64,000 nucleotides of DNA from Thermophilibacter provencensis (GCF_900128445.1 NZ_LT671417.1:2305201-2369200); one strand, 5' to 3'; numbered from the stretch's first letter, positions 53,894 to 62,466 are shown. The notes: a model not told the origin generated them from the sequence alone. Numbers and translations are program-made.

Positions 53894-54121
53894 CTACGCC
53901 GCGCGGACGCACTTGACGAGCAGGTGCGAGTCAGCGTGGTTCTGCTCGTGAGCGGAGAACCACTGGTCAACGTCGTTGAACAGCATCTTGGGGCTGTCAG
54001 CCCAGAAACGACGCTCGTGGCCGTCGAAGAGCGCGCGGTACTCGCCGCTCATGAACCAGCCGTTGTGGCACGCCCTCAGCACCTTGCGCTGGCGGGAGCC
54101 CATGTTCTTGACCTTGGTCAT
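53894..54121 (-). CDS. Small protein of unknown function with a very strong ribosome site
   Basis: 75 aa, rich in His, Trp, Arg and Asp (GWFMSGEYRALFDGHERRFWADSPKMLFNDVDQWFSAHEQNHADS). No family recognised, no signal or membrane helix. An AAGGAGGGAAGGAT run before the ATG and a dedicated promoter and perfect terminator suggest high expression. A TTGGGTAT box 42 nt upstream hints at stress control. Confidence 0.8.
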   Translation of the reverse strand: MTKVKNMGSRQRKVLRACHNGWFMSGEYRALFDGHERRFWADSPKMLFNDVDQWFSAHEQNHADSHLLVKCVRAA

Positions 54122-54162
54122 ATCCTTCCCTCCTTTCCTCTCTTCCGGTTACATCGTTCGTT

Positions 54163-54188
54163 ATACCCAATTCGCCCATCTGTCGAAA
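54163..54188 (-). promoter_or_regulatory. Promoter of the 75-aa gene, SigB-type -10 box
   Basis: GGGTAT (preceded by TT) with TTTC 16 nt upstream on the minus strand. An overlapping sigma-A reading, TTCGAC-16-TATAAC, is also possible, so both factors might use it. Confidence 0.45.
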
Positions 54189-54193
54189 AGGTC

Positions 54194-54222
54194 TTGACAA
54201 AATCACAACAACTCCCTACTCA
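54194..54222 (+). promoter_or_regulatory. Possible promoter of the LysR gene
   Basis: Perfect TTGACA, 17 nt, but a poor TACTCA -10. It would give a long leader of about 175 nt. A second -10-like TACAAT lies at 54367-54372 without a -35. Confidence 0.3.
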
Positions 54223-54405
54223 GACTCTTCGCCTGAAGATAAGCCCAGCGTCAGGGCTTTGGCAGGAACGCGTCATGGGGAACGCCGCCTGAGCGTGACG
54301 GGCCGCCGCGGGACCTCAGCAGCCCCGGCCCGGCAGCGCGCTCTCGGGGCCGGCGCGTGCGAGCGATACAATCCTTCTATACCGCACGGGCTCCCGGGAG
54401 GAACC

Positions 54406-55272
54406 ATGAATCTCAAGCAGCTCGAGTACTTCGTCGCAATCGTCGAGGAGGGGCAGGTCACTGCCGCCGCGAGGCGCCTTCACATCTCGCAGCCGCCGCT
54501 TTCCTACGAGCTTGCGCAGCTCGAACGGGAGCTCGGCTGCAAGCTCGTCCACCGAGGGCCGCGCGGCGTCACCCCCACCGACGCCGGCAGGCTCCTCTAC
54601 GAGCGCGCCGCGCACATCCTCGCCATGGCCACCGCCACGGCGCGCGAGGTCTCGAGCGTGGGGAGGGGCCTCACGGGCACCGCATGCCTCGCGGTCTGCG
54701 CGGGGGCGGCCGGGCTCGTGCCCAGCGCGCGGCTCCGAGAGCTTGCCGGCAGCGAGAGCGTGTCGTTCGAGGTCCGCGAGGGAAGCGTCCCCGCCGTGAT
54801 CGAGCTCGTGACGAGCGGCATCGCCGAGGTCGGCGTGGTGCGAACGCCCTTTGCCAGCACCGGGCTGCGCTGTCGCTACGCTCCCTCCGAGCCCCTCGTC
54901 GCCGTGATGCCGCCGTCGATGGAGACGGGCGGCGAGCTTGAGGTCTCGCTCGAGGAGCTCGTCTCAAGCCCGCTCATCTGCGACCGGCGGCTCTCCGAGC
55001 GGGTGGGCCACGCCCTCGCGACGCGCCACCTCGAGCCGCGCCTTGCCTGCGTCACAGAGGACGAGCGCACCACCTGCGCGTGGGCGGCGGCAGGCCTGGG
55101 CGTGGGGCTCGTCCCCCGCTCGATGCTGAGGGTCTGCGACACCGGGGAGCAATTCATCAAGACGGTGACCGAGAAGGACCTCGAGACGCGTGCGGCGGTC
55201 ATCTGGAAGGCGGACCGCGCGCTCACGACGCTCGCGGAGCGCGTCGTGGCACTCCTCGGCGAGCTGGGCTAG
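54406..55272 (+). CDS. LysR family transcriptional regulator
   Basis: 288 aa. The winged helix at 1-60 is typical (MNLKQLEYFVAIVEEGQVTAAARRLHISQPPLSYELAQLE). The effector domain begins near 90 and has the usual two-lobe pattern (SGIAEVGVVRTPF, AWAAAGLGVGLVP). GGGAGG precedes the ATG. No obvious target lies beside it: the neighbours are the 75-aa gene (divergent) and tatA (convergent). Confidence 0.95.
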   Translation: MNLKQLEYFVAIVEEGQVTAAARRLHISQPPLSYELAQLERELGCKLVHRGPRGVTPTDAGRLLYERAAHILAMATATAREVSSVGRGLTGTACLAVCAGAAGLVPSARLRELAGSESVSFEVREGSVPAVIELVTSGIAEVGVVRTPFASTGLRCRYAPSEPLVAVMPPSMETGGELEVSLEELVSSPLICDRRLSERVGHALATRHLEPRLACVTEDERTTCAWAAAGLGVGLVPRSMLRVCDTGEQFIKTVTEKDLETRAAVIWKADRALTTLAERVVALLGELG

Positions 55273-55365
55273 GGGCAGCAGCGCGGGAGAGAAGGACGAA
55301 CGGGCCGCCGCCTCCCGCGGACCCGCCGCGCGGGGTCCCGGCGACAGGCCGTCCCGGCATGGGGG

Positions 55366-55397
55366 CGCCCCCGGGCGGGAAGGAGGTCCCGGGGGCG
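55366..55397. terminator. Hairpin between lysR and tatA
   Basis: Perfect 10-bp arms CGCCCCCGGG / CCCGGGGGCG with a 12-nt loop between convergent genes, 22 nt after tatA. No U-run in either direction. Confidence 0.5.
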
Positions 55398-55418
55398 CGG
55401 GGTCAGCCTGCAGATGCG

Positions 55419-55643
55419 TTACCGGAGGCCATCGTCCTTCTCGGCATCCGACGCCTCGATGGGAGAGACGGAGGGCTCGGAGGAGGGGCCCGAGTCGCCG
55501 GAGCCCTCCTCCATGCCCTCGCGCACGTTCTTGACGGTCTTCCCGATGGCAGAGCCGATCTTGGGCAGGTTCTTCGGCCCGAAGATCACGAGGACGATGA
55601 CGAGAATGACGGCGAGCTCGGGAACGCCCATGCCAAGAATCAT
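55419..55643 (-). CDS. tatA: Twin-arginine translocase subunit TatA/TatE
   Basis: 74 aa. An N-terminal membrane helix (VPELAVILVIVLVIF), the hinge FGPKNLPKIGSAIGKTVKNV and an acidic tail. It forms the pore for folded twin-arginine substrates with TatC, which is not in this window. Confidence 0.95.
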   Translation of the reverse strand: MILGMGVPELAVILVIVLVIFGPKNLPKIGSAIGKTVKNVREGMEEGSGDSGPSSEPSVSPIEASDAEKDDGLR

Positions 55644-55717
55644 GCGCTGCCTCCAATGACGCGGTTGGAACGCCCTCTATGGTAGGCGGACGAGGACCCT
55701 CGGTAAAATACATATGA

Positions 55718-55756
55718 GACGGTCCTGCCATACATGCGTTGTATGGCAGGACCGTC
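55718..55756. terminator. Perfect 17-bp hairpin after the ACT-domain gene
   Basis: GACGGTCCTGCCATACA, loop TGCGT, exact complement. It lies 24 nt after the stop at 55781. On the minus strand the following sequence is CTCATATGTATTTTA, moderately U-rich, so termination is likely. Confidence 0.7.
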
Positions 55757-55780
55757 AAGGGGCAGGCGTGCGAAAGGTGC

Positions 55781-56209
55781 CTACTCGATCTCGTCCTGGT
55801 CAAAGACGTGGAAGCCGGCCTTCTCGATGGCCCAGCTCGCCTCAGCGGCGCTCGCGGGATCGGAGATCTTGAGCGCCAGTACCGCGAGGTCGTCTGTCGT
55901 GGAGAAGCAGTAGAAGTACTCGATGTCCACGTCGAGGTCGTCGAGCTTCTCGAGCAGGTCCGCGGCACCGCCCGGGTGGTGCGGGACGGCGATGGCCATG
56001 ACCTTGGTCTTGACGGCGCGATAGCCGCCGGCGTCGAGCGCGGCGATCGCGGCGTCGGTGTCGCTGCAGATGATGCGCACGATGCCGTACTCGGTGGTGT
56101 CGGCCACGGAGAGCGCGGCCATGTTGATGTTGGCGTCACCGAGGGTGCGGCACAGAGACGCGATGCGGCCGCGCTTGTTCTCGAGGAAAACCGTAATCTG
56201 GTCAATCAT
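55781..56209 (-). CDS. Tandem ACT-domain protein
   Basis: 142 aa made of two ACT domains (MIDQITVFLENKRGRIASLCRTLGDANINM and KTKVMAIAVPHHPGGAADLLEKLDDLDVDIEYFYCF). Such proteins are commonly paired with phenylacetate-CoA ligase genes and probably sense an aromatic amino acid or its product. Its start overlaps the paaK stop (TAATG), so the two are translated together. Confidence 0.92.
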   Translation of the reverse strand: MIDQITVFLENKRGRIASLCRTLGDANINMAALSVADTTEYGIVRIICSDTDAAIAALDAGGYRAVKTKVMAIAVPHHPGGAADLLEKLDDLDVDIEYFYCFSTTDDLAVLALKISDPASAAEASWAIEKAGFHVFDQDEIE

Positions 56210-57510
56210 TACTTGATCCCCTTTCGCAGGTCGACGATGCGCTTGGCCTTGCCCTCGCTGCGCGCGATGGTCTTGGGCTCCACGAGCTTGACCTTGACTC
56301 CCACGGAGAGCGCGGTCTTGAGGCGCGCAGAGATCTCCTTCTGCAGGCGCTCGACCGCGGCGACGGAGTCAAAGGCAAAGCCGGGGTTGACCTCGGCCTT
56401 GAGCGTGACCATGTCGAGCGAGCGGTGGTCGGTGTCGACCTCGATCTGGTACCAGGACGAGACCTGGTCGAAGGTCTTCATGACGTCCTCGATCTGGCTC
56501 GGGAAGACGTTGACGCCGCGGATGATGAGCATGTCGTCGGTGCGGCCGTGGATGCGGTCGATGCGGCGATGCGTGCAGCCGCAGGCGCACTCGCCCGGCA
56601 GGATGCGCGTGATGTCACGCGTGCGGTAGCGCACGACCGGAGATGCCTCGCGGTCGATGGTGGTGAGCACGAGCTCGCCCCACTCGCCGTCGGGCAGGAC
56701 CTCGCCGGTGTTGGGGTCGATGATCTCCGCGTAGAAGTGGTCCTCGGCCAGGTGCAGGCCGTCCTGCTCCCAGCACTCGATGGCCACGCCCGGGCCCATG
56801 GTCTCGGTGAGGCCGTAGACGTCGAGCACGTGGTAGTTGAGCTTGCGCTCGAGGTCACGACGGAAGTTGTCGGAGAAGGGCTCGGCCCCGTGGATGCCCG
56901 CGCGCAGGTGGAAGTCGCGCGCCGGGTCGATGCCCATCTCGAGGGCGGTGTCGGCGATGTGCATGGCGTAGCTCGGCGTGCAGCAGATGATCGTGGAGCC
57001 CATCTCCTTGAGCACGCGGATCTGGCGCTCGGTGTTGCCCGCAGACATGGGGATCGTGGTGGCGCCGGAGTAGAGTCCGCCGTAGTGCGCGCCCAGGCCG
57101 CCGGTGAAGAGGCCGTAGCCGTAGCAGACGTGGACGACGTCGTCCTTGCCACCGTTGGCGTACTCGATGCCGCGCGCGAAGCACTCGCCCCAGATGTCGA
57201 GGTCATGCTGCGTGTAGCCGCCCACCGTCGCCACTCCGGTGGTGCCGGAGGACATGTGGATCTCCTTCACCTCGGAGAGGGGCGTGGCAAACATGCCGTA
57301 GGGGTAGTTGTCGCGCAGGTCCTGCTTGGTGACGAACGGCGCCTTCTGCAGGTCATCGAGGGTCTTGACGGCATACGGGTCAAAGCCGGCGTCGTCGAAG
57401 CTCTTCTTGTAGAACGGCACGTTCTCGTAGCACGCGATCACGGTCTTCTTGATGCCCTCGAGCTGGATCTGCTCGATCTGCTCGTGGGGCGCATGGAGAA
57501 TCTCCTGCAT
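56209..57510 (-). CDS. paaK: Phenylacetate-CoA ligase family protein
   Basis: 433 aa adenylate-forming enzyme. The ATP-binding signature is MSSGTTGVATVGGYT; YGLTETMGPGVAIEC (A5-type) and PDGEWGELVLTTIDREASPVVRYRTRDI follow, and the C-terminal swivel domain has DMLIIRGVNVFPSQIEDV. It activates an arylacetate such as phenylacetate with CoA. In anaerobes it is often tied to aromatic amino acid fermentation; the partner oxidoreductase is not in this window. ATG at 57510 is chosen by family start; the frame runs further upstream without support. Confidence 0.94.
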   Translation of the reverse strand: MQEILHAPHEQIEQIQLEGIKKTVIACYENVPFYKKSFDDAGFDPYAVKTLDDLQKAPFVTKQDLRDNYPYGMFATPLSEVKEIHMSSGTTGVATVGGYTQHDLDIWGECFARGIEYANGGKDDVVHVCYGYGLFTGGLGAHYGGLYSGATTIPMSAGNTERQIRVLKEMGSTIICCTPSYAMHIADTALEMGIDPARDFHLRAGIHGAEPFSDNFRRDLERKLNYHVLDVYGLTETMGPGVAIECWEQDGLHLAEDHFYAEIIDPNTGEVLPDGEWGELVLTTIDREASPVVRYRTRDITRILPGECACGCTHRRIDRIHGRTDDMLIIRGVNVFPSQIEDVMKTFDQVSSWYQIEVDTDHRSLDMVTLKAEVNPGFAFDSVAAVERLQKEISARLKTALSVGVKVKLVEPKTIARSEGKAKRIVDLRKGIK

Positions 57511-57550
57511 TTGCCCTACCCTTTCTGGAACCCAAACCACAGATGGGGAG

Positions 57551-57576
57551 ATTTTATGGCGAATGTATGGCGAATG
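57551..57576 (-). promoter_or_regulatory. paaK promoter with an 11-bp tandem direct repeat
   Basis: On the minus strand CATTCGCCATA occurs twice without a gap (57576-57555), running directly into TAAAAT (57556-57551), a good -10. The -35 position is poor. Head-to-tail repeats one helical turn apart over the -35 region suggest a site for an activator. The -10 lies 41 nt upstream of the paaK ATG. Confidence 0.55.
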
Positions 57577-57677
57577 GGGCGGGCTCGCCACGGGCGTTCG
57601 CAAACGGAAACGGTTGTCTACGGGAGTCCGCCCCCGCGGAACGCATTTTCCCGACAATCTGACCGACTCGCTCTTTT

Positions 57678-57797
57678 GTAGTGTAGTTTGCGGCCGCCCC
57701 GTGAAGTACTGCCCAGCTGGTGGCAATTCGTGTGCCAGCGGATTTGCTCGTCACGCGGCGAGAGGCTACTTGAGGGGGCGCCCGCAAACTACACTAC
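57678..57797. repeat. 120-bp element bounded by long inverted repeats
   Basis: GTAGTGTAGTTTGCGG (57678-57693) is exactly inverted at 57782-57797. With one mismatch the pairing extends to about 24 bp on each side. The 70-nt centre has no gene. It resembles a miniature inverted-repeat element, or the arms could be paired protein sites. It lies in the 397-bp gene-free gap (57511-57907) before paaK. No clear target duplication was seen. Confidence 0.75.
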
Positions 57798-57907
57798 TTA
57801 CGCAGGCTAATCCTCAGAGAGGCGCACAATCCCATGGCGAGGCCTTCTGCCAGGATAGAGAGACCCGATGGGGGCAGCATCCCGTTGGCCGGCGCGCCCC
57901 GGGAGCC

Positions 57908-58327
57908 TTAGCTCAGTGCCTCGAGGCGGCGGAGCACCGTCTTGGTTGCCTTGATCGCCGCCTGCACGTTCTCCTCGGCGTCATCGATGCGCTTCTGCAC
58001 GTAGAGGTCAACGAAGGGATTGTCCACGAGGATGTCGAGCGCGGAGGCGAGGCCACCCACGTTCACGCGGAGCTCCTCGATGCCGCGGACGTCCGAGACC
58101 TCGCGCGTGAACGCATAGAGGTCGGCGCGGGCGCGCTCGAGCGCCTCCTCGGCGTCATCGAGCCGGGAGCGTTTGACGAGGCTCGAGATGATGCCGCCGG
58201 CGAGGATGTCGAAGAGGCCCCAGTTGCTCGCGCTGCCGAGGGCGTCCGCCGCCGTCTCAAGCGAGGTGAGCGCGCGACGTCCCGCCGCCACTGCCTCGGC
58301 CACCTCTCGTCGCTCGTCAGCCCTCAT
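57908..58327 (-). CDS. Hypothetical helical protein
   Basis: 139 aa, no signal peptide. Mostly helical, with two similar long helices (RREVAEAVAAGRRALTSLETAADALG and SRLDDAEEALERARADLYAFTREV) around a glycine-rich loop NWGLFDILAGGIISSLVKRS, and a third region DDAEENVQAAIKATKTVLRRLEAL. The loop could sit at a membrane surface. No family assigned. Confidence 0.75.
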   Translation of the reverse strand: MRADERREVAEAVAAGRRALTSLETAADALGSASNWGLFDILAGGIISSLVKRSRLDDAEEALERARADLYAFTREVSDVRGIEELRVNVGGLASALDILVDNPFVDLYVQKRIDDAEENVQAAIKATKTVLRRLEALS

Positions 58328-58370
58328 GGCTCCTCCTCAGCTCGACGCTCTTATCGTCATGGTAGCAGTG

Positions 58371-58416
58371 GTGACAGGGGGACAGAGCGGTGACAAAGCC
58401 TCCGTCCCCCTGTCAC
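58371..58416. repeat. REP-like hairpin before pfkA
   Basis: GTGACAGGGGGAC (58371-58383) is exactly inverted at 58404-58416, with a second GGTGACA in the loop. It belongs to the GTGACAG/GGGGAC hairpin group also seen at 2354, 32590, 47896 and 52549. Confidence 0.85.
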
Positions 58417-58510
58417 ACTGGGAACGATACCGCTCACGGAGATTATTCCGCATCACACCGAACGAGGTGCATACTTTGACTATCTGTGAGCACGAGGGGA
58501 AGGATGCACC

Positions 58511-59590
58511 ATGCTTCGAGTCGGTCTTCTCACGAGCGGCGGCGACTGCCAGGCGCTCAACGCAACCATGCGCGGCATCGTCAAGACGCTCTACCGCCAG
58601 TCCAAGGAGCCCGTCGAGGTCTATGGCTTCGAGGACGGCTACCAGGGCCTCATCTACGAGCGCTACCGCATGATGGACAACCGCGACTTCTCCGGCCTGC
58701 TCACCCGCGGCGGAACCGTCCTCGGCACGAGCCGCACCCCCTTCAAGCTGCTCGACACGCCCGAGGCCGACGGCGTCAACAAGGTCCAGGCCATGAAGGA
58801 CACCTACAGGAAGCTCAAGCTGGACTGCCTGTTCATGCTCGGCGGCAACGGCTCCACCAAGACCGCCAACCGCCTCTCCCAGGAGGGCCTGAACGTCATC
58901 GCGCTTCCCAAGACCATCGACAACGACACCTACGGCACCGACATGACCTTCGGCTTCACGAGCTCCGTCGAGGTGGCCACCCGCTGCATCGATGAGATCC
59001 ACACCACCGCGAGCTCCCACGGTCGCGTCTTCGTGATCGAGATCATGGGCCACAAGGTCGGCTGGATCCCGCTCTACGCGGGCGTGGCCGGCGGCGCCGA
59101 CGTCATCCTCATCCCCGAGATCCCCTACGACATCGAGAACGTCATCCGCGTCATCGAGGACCGCGACAAGGCCGGCTCGCGCTTCACCATCGTCGTGGTG
59201 GCGGAGGGCGCCATCTCCAAGGAGGAGGCCGCGCTCTCGAAGAAGGAGTACAAGAAGCTCGTGGCGGCACGCACCACCCCGTCGGTCGCCTACGACATCG
59301 CGGCGGAGATCGACAAGCGCACCGGCCGCGAGATTCGCATCGCCATCCCCGGCCACACCCAGCGCGGCGGGCAGCCGGACGCCCAGGACCGCATCTTTGC
59401 CACCCAGTGCGGCGTCGAGGCGGCGCTCTCCTGCCTCAAGGGCAAGTACGGCGTCATGATCGCGCAGGTCAACGGCAAGATGTGCCGCGTGCCGCTCGAG
59501 GACGTGGCCGGCAAGCTCAAGTACGTCGACCCCAAGGGCGACCTCGTCAAGGAGGCCAAGGCCCTCGGTATCAGCTTCGGCGACGAGTAG
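58511..59590 (+). CDS. pfkA: 6-phosphofructokinase
   Basis: 359 aa glycolytic enzyme. LTSGGDCQALNATMRG is the nucleotide loop, PKTIDNDTYGTDMTFGF holds the catalytic Asp, EIMGHKVGWIPLYAGVAGGAD the substrate site, and GHTQRGGQPDAQDR a conserved loop. The loop usually GGDGS (ATP) or GGDD (pyrophosphate) reads LGGNGSTKTAN, with Asn for Asp. The Gly after it favours ATP as donor, but this needs testing. GAGGGGAAGGA precedes the ATG; its own terminator follows. Confidence 0.94.
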   Translation: MLRVGLLTSGGDCQALNATMRGIVKTLYRQSKEPVEVYGFEDGYQGLIYERYRMMDNRDFSGLLTRGGTVLGTSRTPFKLLDTPEADGVNKVQAMKDTYRKLKLDCLFMLGGNGSTKTANRLSQEGLNVIALPKTIDNDTYGTDMTFGFTSSVEVATRCIDEIHTTASSHGRVFVIEIMGHKVGWIPLYAGVAGGADVILIPEIPYDIENVIRVIEDRDKAGSRFTIVVVAEGAISKEEAALSKKEYKKLVAARTTPSVAYDIAAEIDKRTGREIRIAIPGHTQRGGQPDAQDRIFATQCGVEAALSCLKGKYGVMIAQVNGKMCRVPLEDVAGKLKYVDPKGDLVKEAKALGISFGDE

Positions 59591-59614
59591 GGCGCGTCCA
59601 ACGGGCGAGAAGGC

Positions 59615-59650
59615 GGGCGCGGGGTCCTCGACGGGGCCCCGCGCCCTTTT
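59615..59650 (+). terminator. Intrinsic terminator of pfkA
   Basis: GGGCGCGGGG / CCCCGCGCCC stem with a 12-nt loop followed by TTTT, 24 nt after the stop. A CGAGAAG motif lies just before it. Confidence 0.85.
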
Positions 59651-59790
59651 GCGCCCCGCGTCCCCACGCCCGGGCGATTCCCTGCGCGCCGCGCGGACCG
59701 AGGCTGCCCGCCCGCGAATTTGCGCCCGCATCCCGGCAGACCGCATGCTGGCGGCGGACTGGACGGCACCGGCGCGGGCGACGCCGACCC

Positions 59791-61128
59791 CTAGCGGATC
59801 TCCACCCCGTCGGCGCCGTCGATGAGGAGGTCCGCCTCGTAGAACGCCTCGAGCGCCGCGATCCCGAGGGCCGTGTCGCGCGCGCCCGCCGTCTCAAAGA
59901 CGGAGTGCATCGCAAGCTGCGGGAGACCCACGTCCACGGCGTGCACGCTCACCTGGGTGTTGGAGAGGTTGCCGAGCGTGGAGCCGCCGGGCACGTCCGA
60001 GCGGTTGGCAAAGGTCTGATACGGCACCCCCGCGCGATCGAGAACGGCAATGAAGGCGGCGCGGCTGAACGCGTCTGTGCAGTAGCGCTGGTTGGCCGCC
60101 TCCTTGATGACGAGGCCGCCGTTGAGGCGACACCGGTTCGCCGCATCGTACTTCTCGGGGTGGGCCGGGTGAACGGCATGCGCGTTGTCGCAGCTCACGA
60201 GCATGGAGCTGGCAAGCGCGCGCAGATGCTCCTCGGGCGTGCGGCCGAGCGCCGCGCTCGTGCGGGAGAGCGTGTCGGCGAGCAGCGTGGACAGCGCCCC
60301 CTGCTTGGTGCCCGAGCCCACCTCCTCGTTGTCGAAGCACGCGTAGACGCTCACGTCGCCCGGGTTATCCGCCGCGAGGAAGGCCTCGAGCGCCACATAG
60401 GCGCACTGGAGGTCGTCGAGATGGCCTGCGGAGACGAACTCGCCAGCGCGGCCCCAGACGCGCGGCTCCTCGTGGGCCACGAGGAAGAGGTCGCGCGCGA
60501 GGACGTCCGCCGGCTCGCAGCCCGCGGCCTCGGCCACCATCTCGTCGAAGGCCCCCGCGGGAAGCTCGCCCGCCGAGAAGAGCGGGCAGAGGTCCACCGC
60601 GCGGTTGAGCTCTGGCGAGAGGCCGCTCGTGCGGTCGAGGTGGATGGCGAGGCTCGGGATGAGGCAGACGTCATCCGCGATGTCCACGAGGCGGCTCTCC
60701 ACGCGCGCCCCGTCGCGCACGAGCACGCGGCCCGCAAGGCCGAGCGGGCGGTCCAGCCACGTATGGTCGAGCATGCCGCCGTAGGCCTCGACGTCAAGGC
60801 GGAGGTACCCCTCCGGCCCCTCGAGCACGGGCACCGCCTTGACCTTGTAGGTGGGCGAGTCGCCGTGCGCGGCGGCCATCTGGAAGTGGTGGGGCGCCCT
60901 GCGGGACGGGGCGCCGAGCTCGTCGCCCACCTTCAGGGCAACGACGCTCGAGTTGTTGCGGACGACGTAGTAACTGCCCCCCGGCACCATCTCCCAGGCA
61001 TCCGCCTCGCGCAGGCGGGTAAAGCCGGCGGCGTCGAGGCGGCGGCAGATCTCAGCGGCAGTGTGGAACATGCTCGGGCACGCACGGACGAACTCGACGA
61101 GCCCGGCGGCGGCGTCCTTCTCGCTCAT
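59791..61128 (-). CDS. M18 family aminopeptidase
   Basis: 445 aa cytoplasmic zinc aminopeptidase. MAAAHGDSPTYKVK carries the first metal ligands, SAGHLDDLQCAY the bridging Asp, YACFDNEEVGSGTKQGA the catalytic Glu pair, and GGSTLGNLSNTQVSVHAVDVGLPQLAMHS the final His. It probably removes acidic or neutral N-terminal residues. The ATG at 61128 has AAGGAGA upstream. Upstream lies a 289-bp gap with two palindromes. Confidence 0.94.
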   Translation of the reverse strand: MSEKDAAAGLVEFVRACPSMFHTAAEICRRLDAAGFTRLREADAWEMVPGGSYYVVRNNSSVVALKVGDELGAPSRRAPHHFQMAAAHGDSPTYKVKAVPVLEGPEGYLRLDVEAYGGMLDHTWLDRPLGLAGRVLVRDGARVESRLVDIADDVCLIPSLAIHLDRTSGLSPELNRAVDLCPLFSAGELPAGAFDEMVAEAAGCEPADVLARDLFLVAHEEPRVWGRAGEFVSAGHLDDLQCAYVALEAFLAADNPGDVSVYACFDNEEVGSGTKQGALSTLLADTLSRTSAALGRTPEEHLRALASSMLVSCDNAHAVHPAHPEKYDAANRCRLNGGLVIKEAANQRYCTDAFSRAAFIAVLDRAGVPYQTFANRSDVPGGSTLGNLSNTQVSVHAVDVGLPQLAMHSVFETAGARDTALGIAALEAFYEADLLIDGADGVEIR

Positions 61129-61233
61129 AGGTCTCCTTCGGTCGCAGATTCAATCGCAAGCCGTTGCGAAGCGCGGCCGATAAGCCTAGCACTTCTCGGC
61201 GCGGCGGGCGCCTCCGGATGCCCACTCTCCCGG

Positions 61234-61262
61234 GTACGCACACCCCACCTCCGGGTGCGTAC
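61234..61262. repeat. 29-bp palindrome related to the 21.2 kb array
   Basis: GTACGCAC and GTGCGTAC arms around 13 nt containing CTCCGG. The outer arms are identical to those of the 24-bp units at 21159-21634. Confidence 0.7.
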
Positions 61263-61347
61263 AAAATTTCATAATTCATGCGGTACCATGCAAACAAGGA
61301 GCCGCAGGCAGCTCGCTTGGCGAGAAGGACGTCGACCCCCGAGGTGT

Positions 61348-61372
61348 GTACGCATCCAGAGATGGGGCGTAC
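61348..61372. repeat. 25-bp palindrome related to the 21.2 kb array
   Basis: GTACGCA at the left, GGCGTAC at the right, with TCCAGAGATGG between, close to the degenerate array unit near 21353. It lies 46 nt after the exonuclease gene stop. Confidence 0.65.
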
Positions 61373-61417
61373 GTACCCGCGGCGGACGCCGAAGGGCCCG
61401 GCCCGCTCGCCGGGACG

Positions 61418-62392
61418 TCAGGCGAGCATGTTGCGGGCCGTGAACTCCGCCTGGACGGTGGCGAGCATGAGCTCCACGTCGTCGAGGCCGAGGTGGCGCT
61501 CGGATTCCCCCGCCTTGAGCGTGCCGCGACGGCGCGCCCAGCTCTCAAGCGACGCAGGCCTCTGCTCGTGGGGCAGGATTCGCGTCTCGGGGTCCACGCG
61601 GCGGCAGATGTCGCGCGAGTCCACAACCACCACGCGCCCGGCCTTGCGGGCCTCGGCGTAGCCGTCGATGTGCAGCATGAACCACGAGTCCTCGAAGGCG
61701 GCGTTGTGCGCCATGAACGGGTAGGCGGTGAGCGCGGCGAGCAGGGCCCTCTGCACCTGCTTGTCCTCTCGGAAGGGGGTCTTCCCGTCGAGGTCGGACC
61801 ACTGGATCTTGTGGATGTCCGCGAGCGGCACGCCCTTCTCGGCATACATCTCGGGCAGGCCGAAGTAGCCGGCAAAGGGGTCGTGCGGCCTGGCCTTGGG
61901 CCCGATGGTCATGAACTCCAGGCCCACGTTGATGATGTAGCCGCGCGCCGGGTCGCGGTCGGTGGTCTCGATGTCGATCCCCACGACCATGCCGGAGACC
62001 GGAGCGTCCACCCAGGCCACGTTGAGGTCGCGCGCGTCCGCGCCGGCGAGCGCCGTCACCTGCGCGTCGGTTCGGTGCTGGAGCACGGCGACGGCATGGA
62101 TGAGGTCGGCCGCGGAGAGGCCGCGCGCGAGGCTCGAGGGAGAGAGGTCGCGCAGCTTCTCTATGCCAAAGCGGTCGCAGACGTCGCGGTTGCGGTCCGC
62201 GAGGGAGAGGACGAGGTCGTAGGAGAACGGCTCGCGGCCGGCAGGCGCCTCCGCCCACGCGGCGCGCAGGACCCCGAGCGCCTCCTCGTTCTTGGCGCGC
62301 TCGGCGGAGAGCGAGGCGTCATCCGTGAGGAACCCGGGGAACACGAAGGCGCTCGCGCACTCTATGGCTTGGCTGAGGTCCACGTTGCTCAC
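61418..62392 (-). CDS. DEDDh family 3'-5' exonuclease
   Basis: 324 aa. The first 135 residues are an unassigned helical domain. The exonuclease domain has all acidic motifs: GMVVGIDIETTDRDP (ExoI), PFMAHNAAFEDSWFMLH (ExoII) and GESERHLGLDDVELML (ExoIII, with His five residues before Asp). Similar to the epsilon/DnaQ fold but not the polymerase proofreading subunit itself. The GTG start at 62392 is only weakly supported by GGGA nearby. Confidence 0.88.
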   Translation of the reverse strand: MSNVDLSQAIECASAFVFPGFLTDDASLSAERAKNEEALGVLRAAWAEAPAGREPFSYDLVLSLADRNRDVCDRFGIEKLRDLSPSSLARGLSAADLIHAVAVLQHRTDAQVTALAGADARDLNVAWVDAPVSGMVVGIDIETTDRDPARGYIINVGLEFMTIGPKARPHDPFAGYFGLPEMYAEKGVPLADIHKIQWSDLDGKTPFREDKQVQRALLAALTAYPFMAHNAAFEDSWFMLHIDGYAEARKAGRVVVVDSRDICRRVDPETRILPHEQRPASLESWARRRGTLKAGESERHLGLDDVELMLATVQAEFTARNMLA

Positions 62393-62403
62393 TCCCGTCC
62401 ACG

Positions 62404-62432
62404 AAAAAAGACGCCGAGAAGAACCCGGCGCC
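62404..62432 (-). terminator. Intrinsic terminator of the nitroreductase gene
   Basis: GGCGCCG / CGGCGTC (one G-U pair) with loop GGTTCTTCT, then TTTTTT on the minus strand, 34 nt after the stop. The CGAGAAGAAC motif forms the loop of this hairpin. Confidence 0.85.
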
Positions 62433-62466
62433 TTCCTAGGCTAACAGAACGCGCGGCCGGCTCGGC

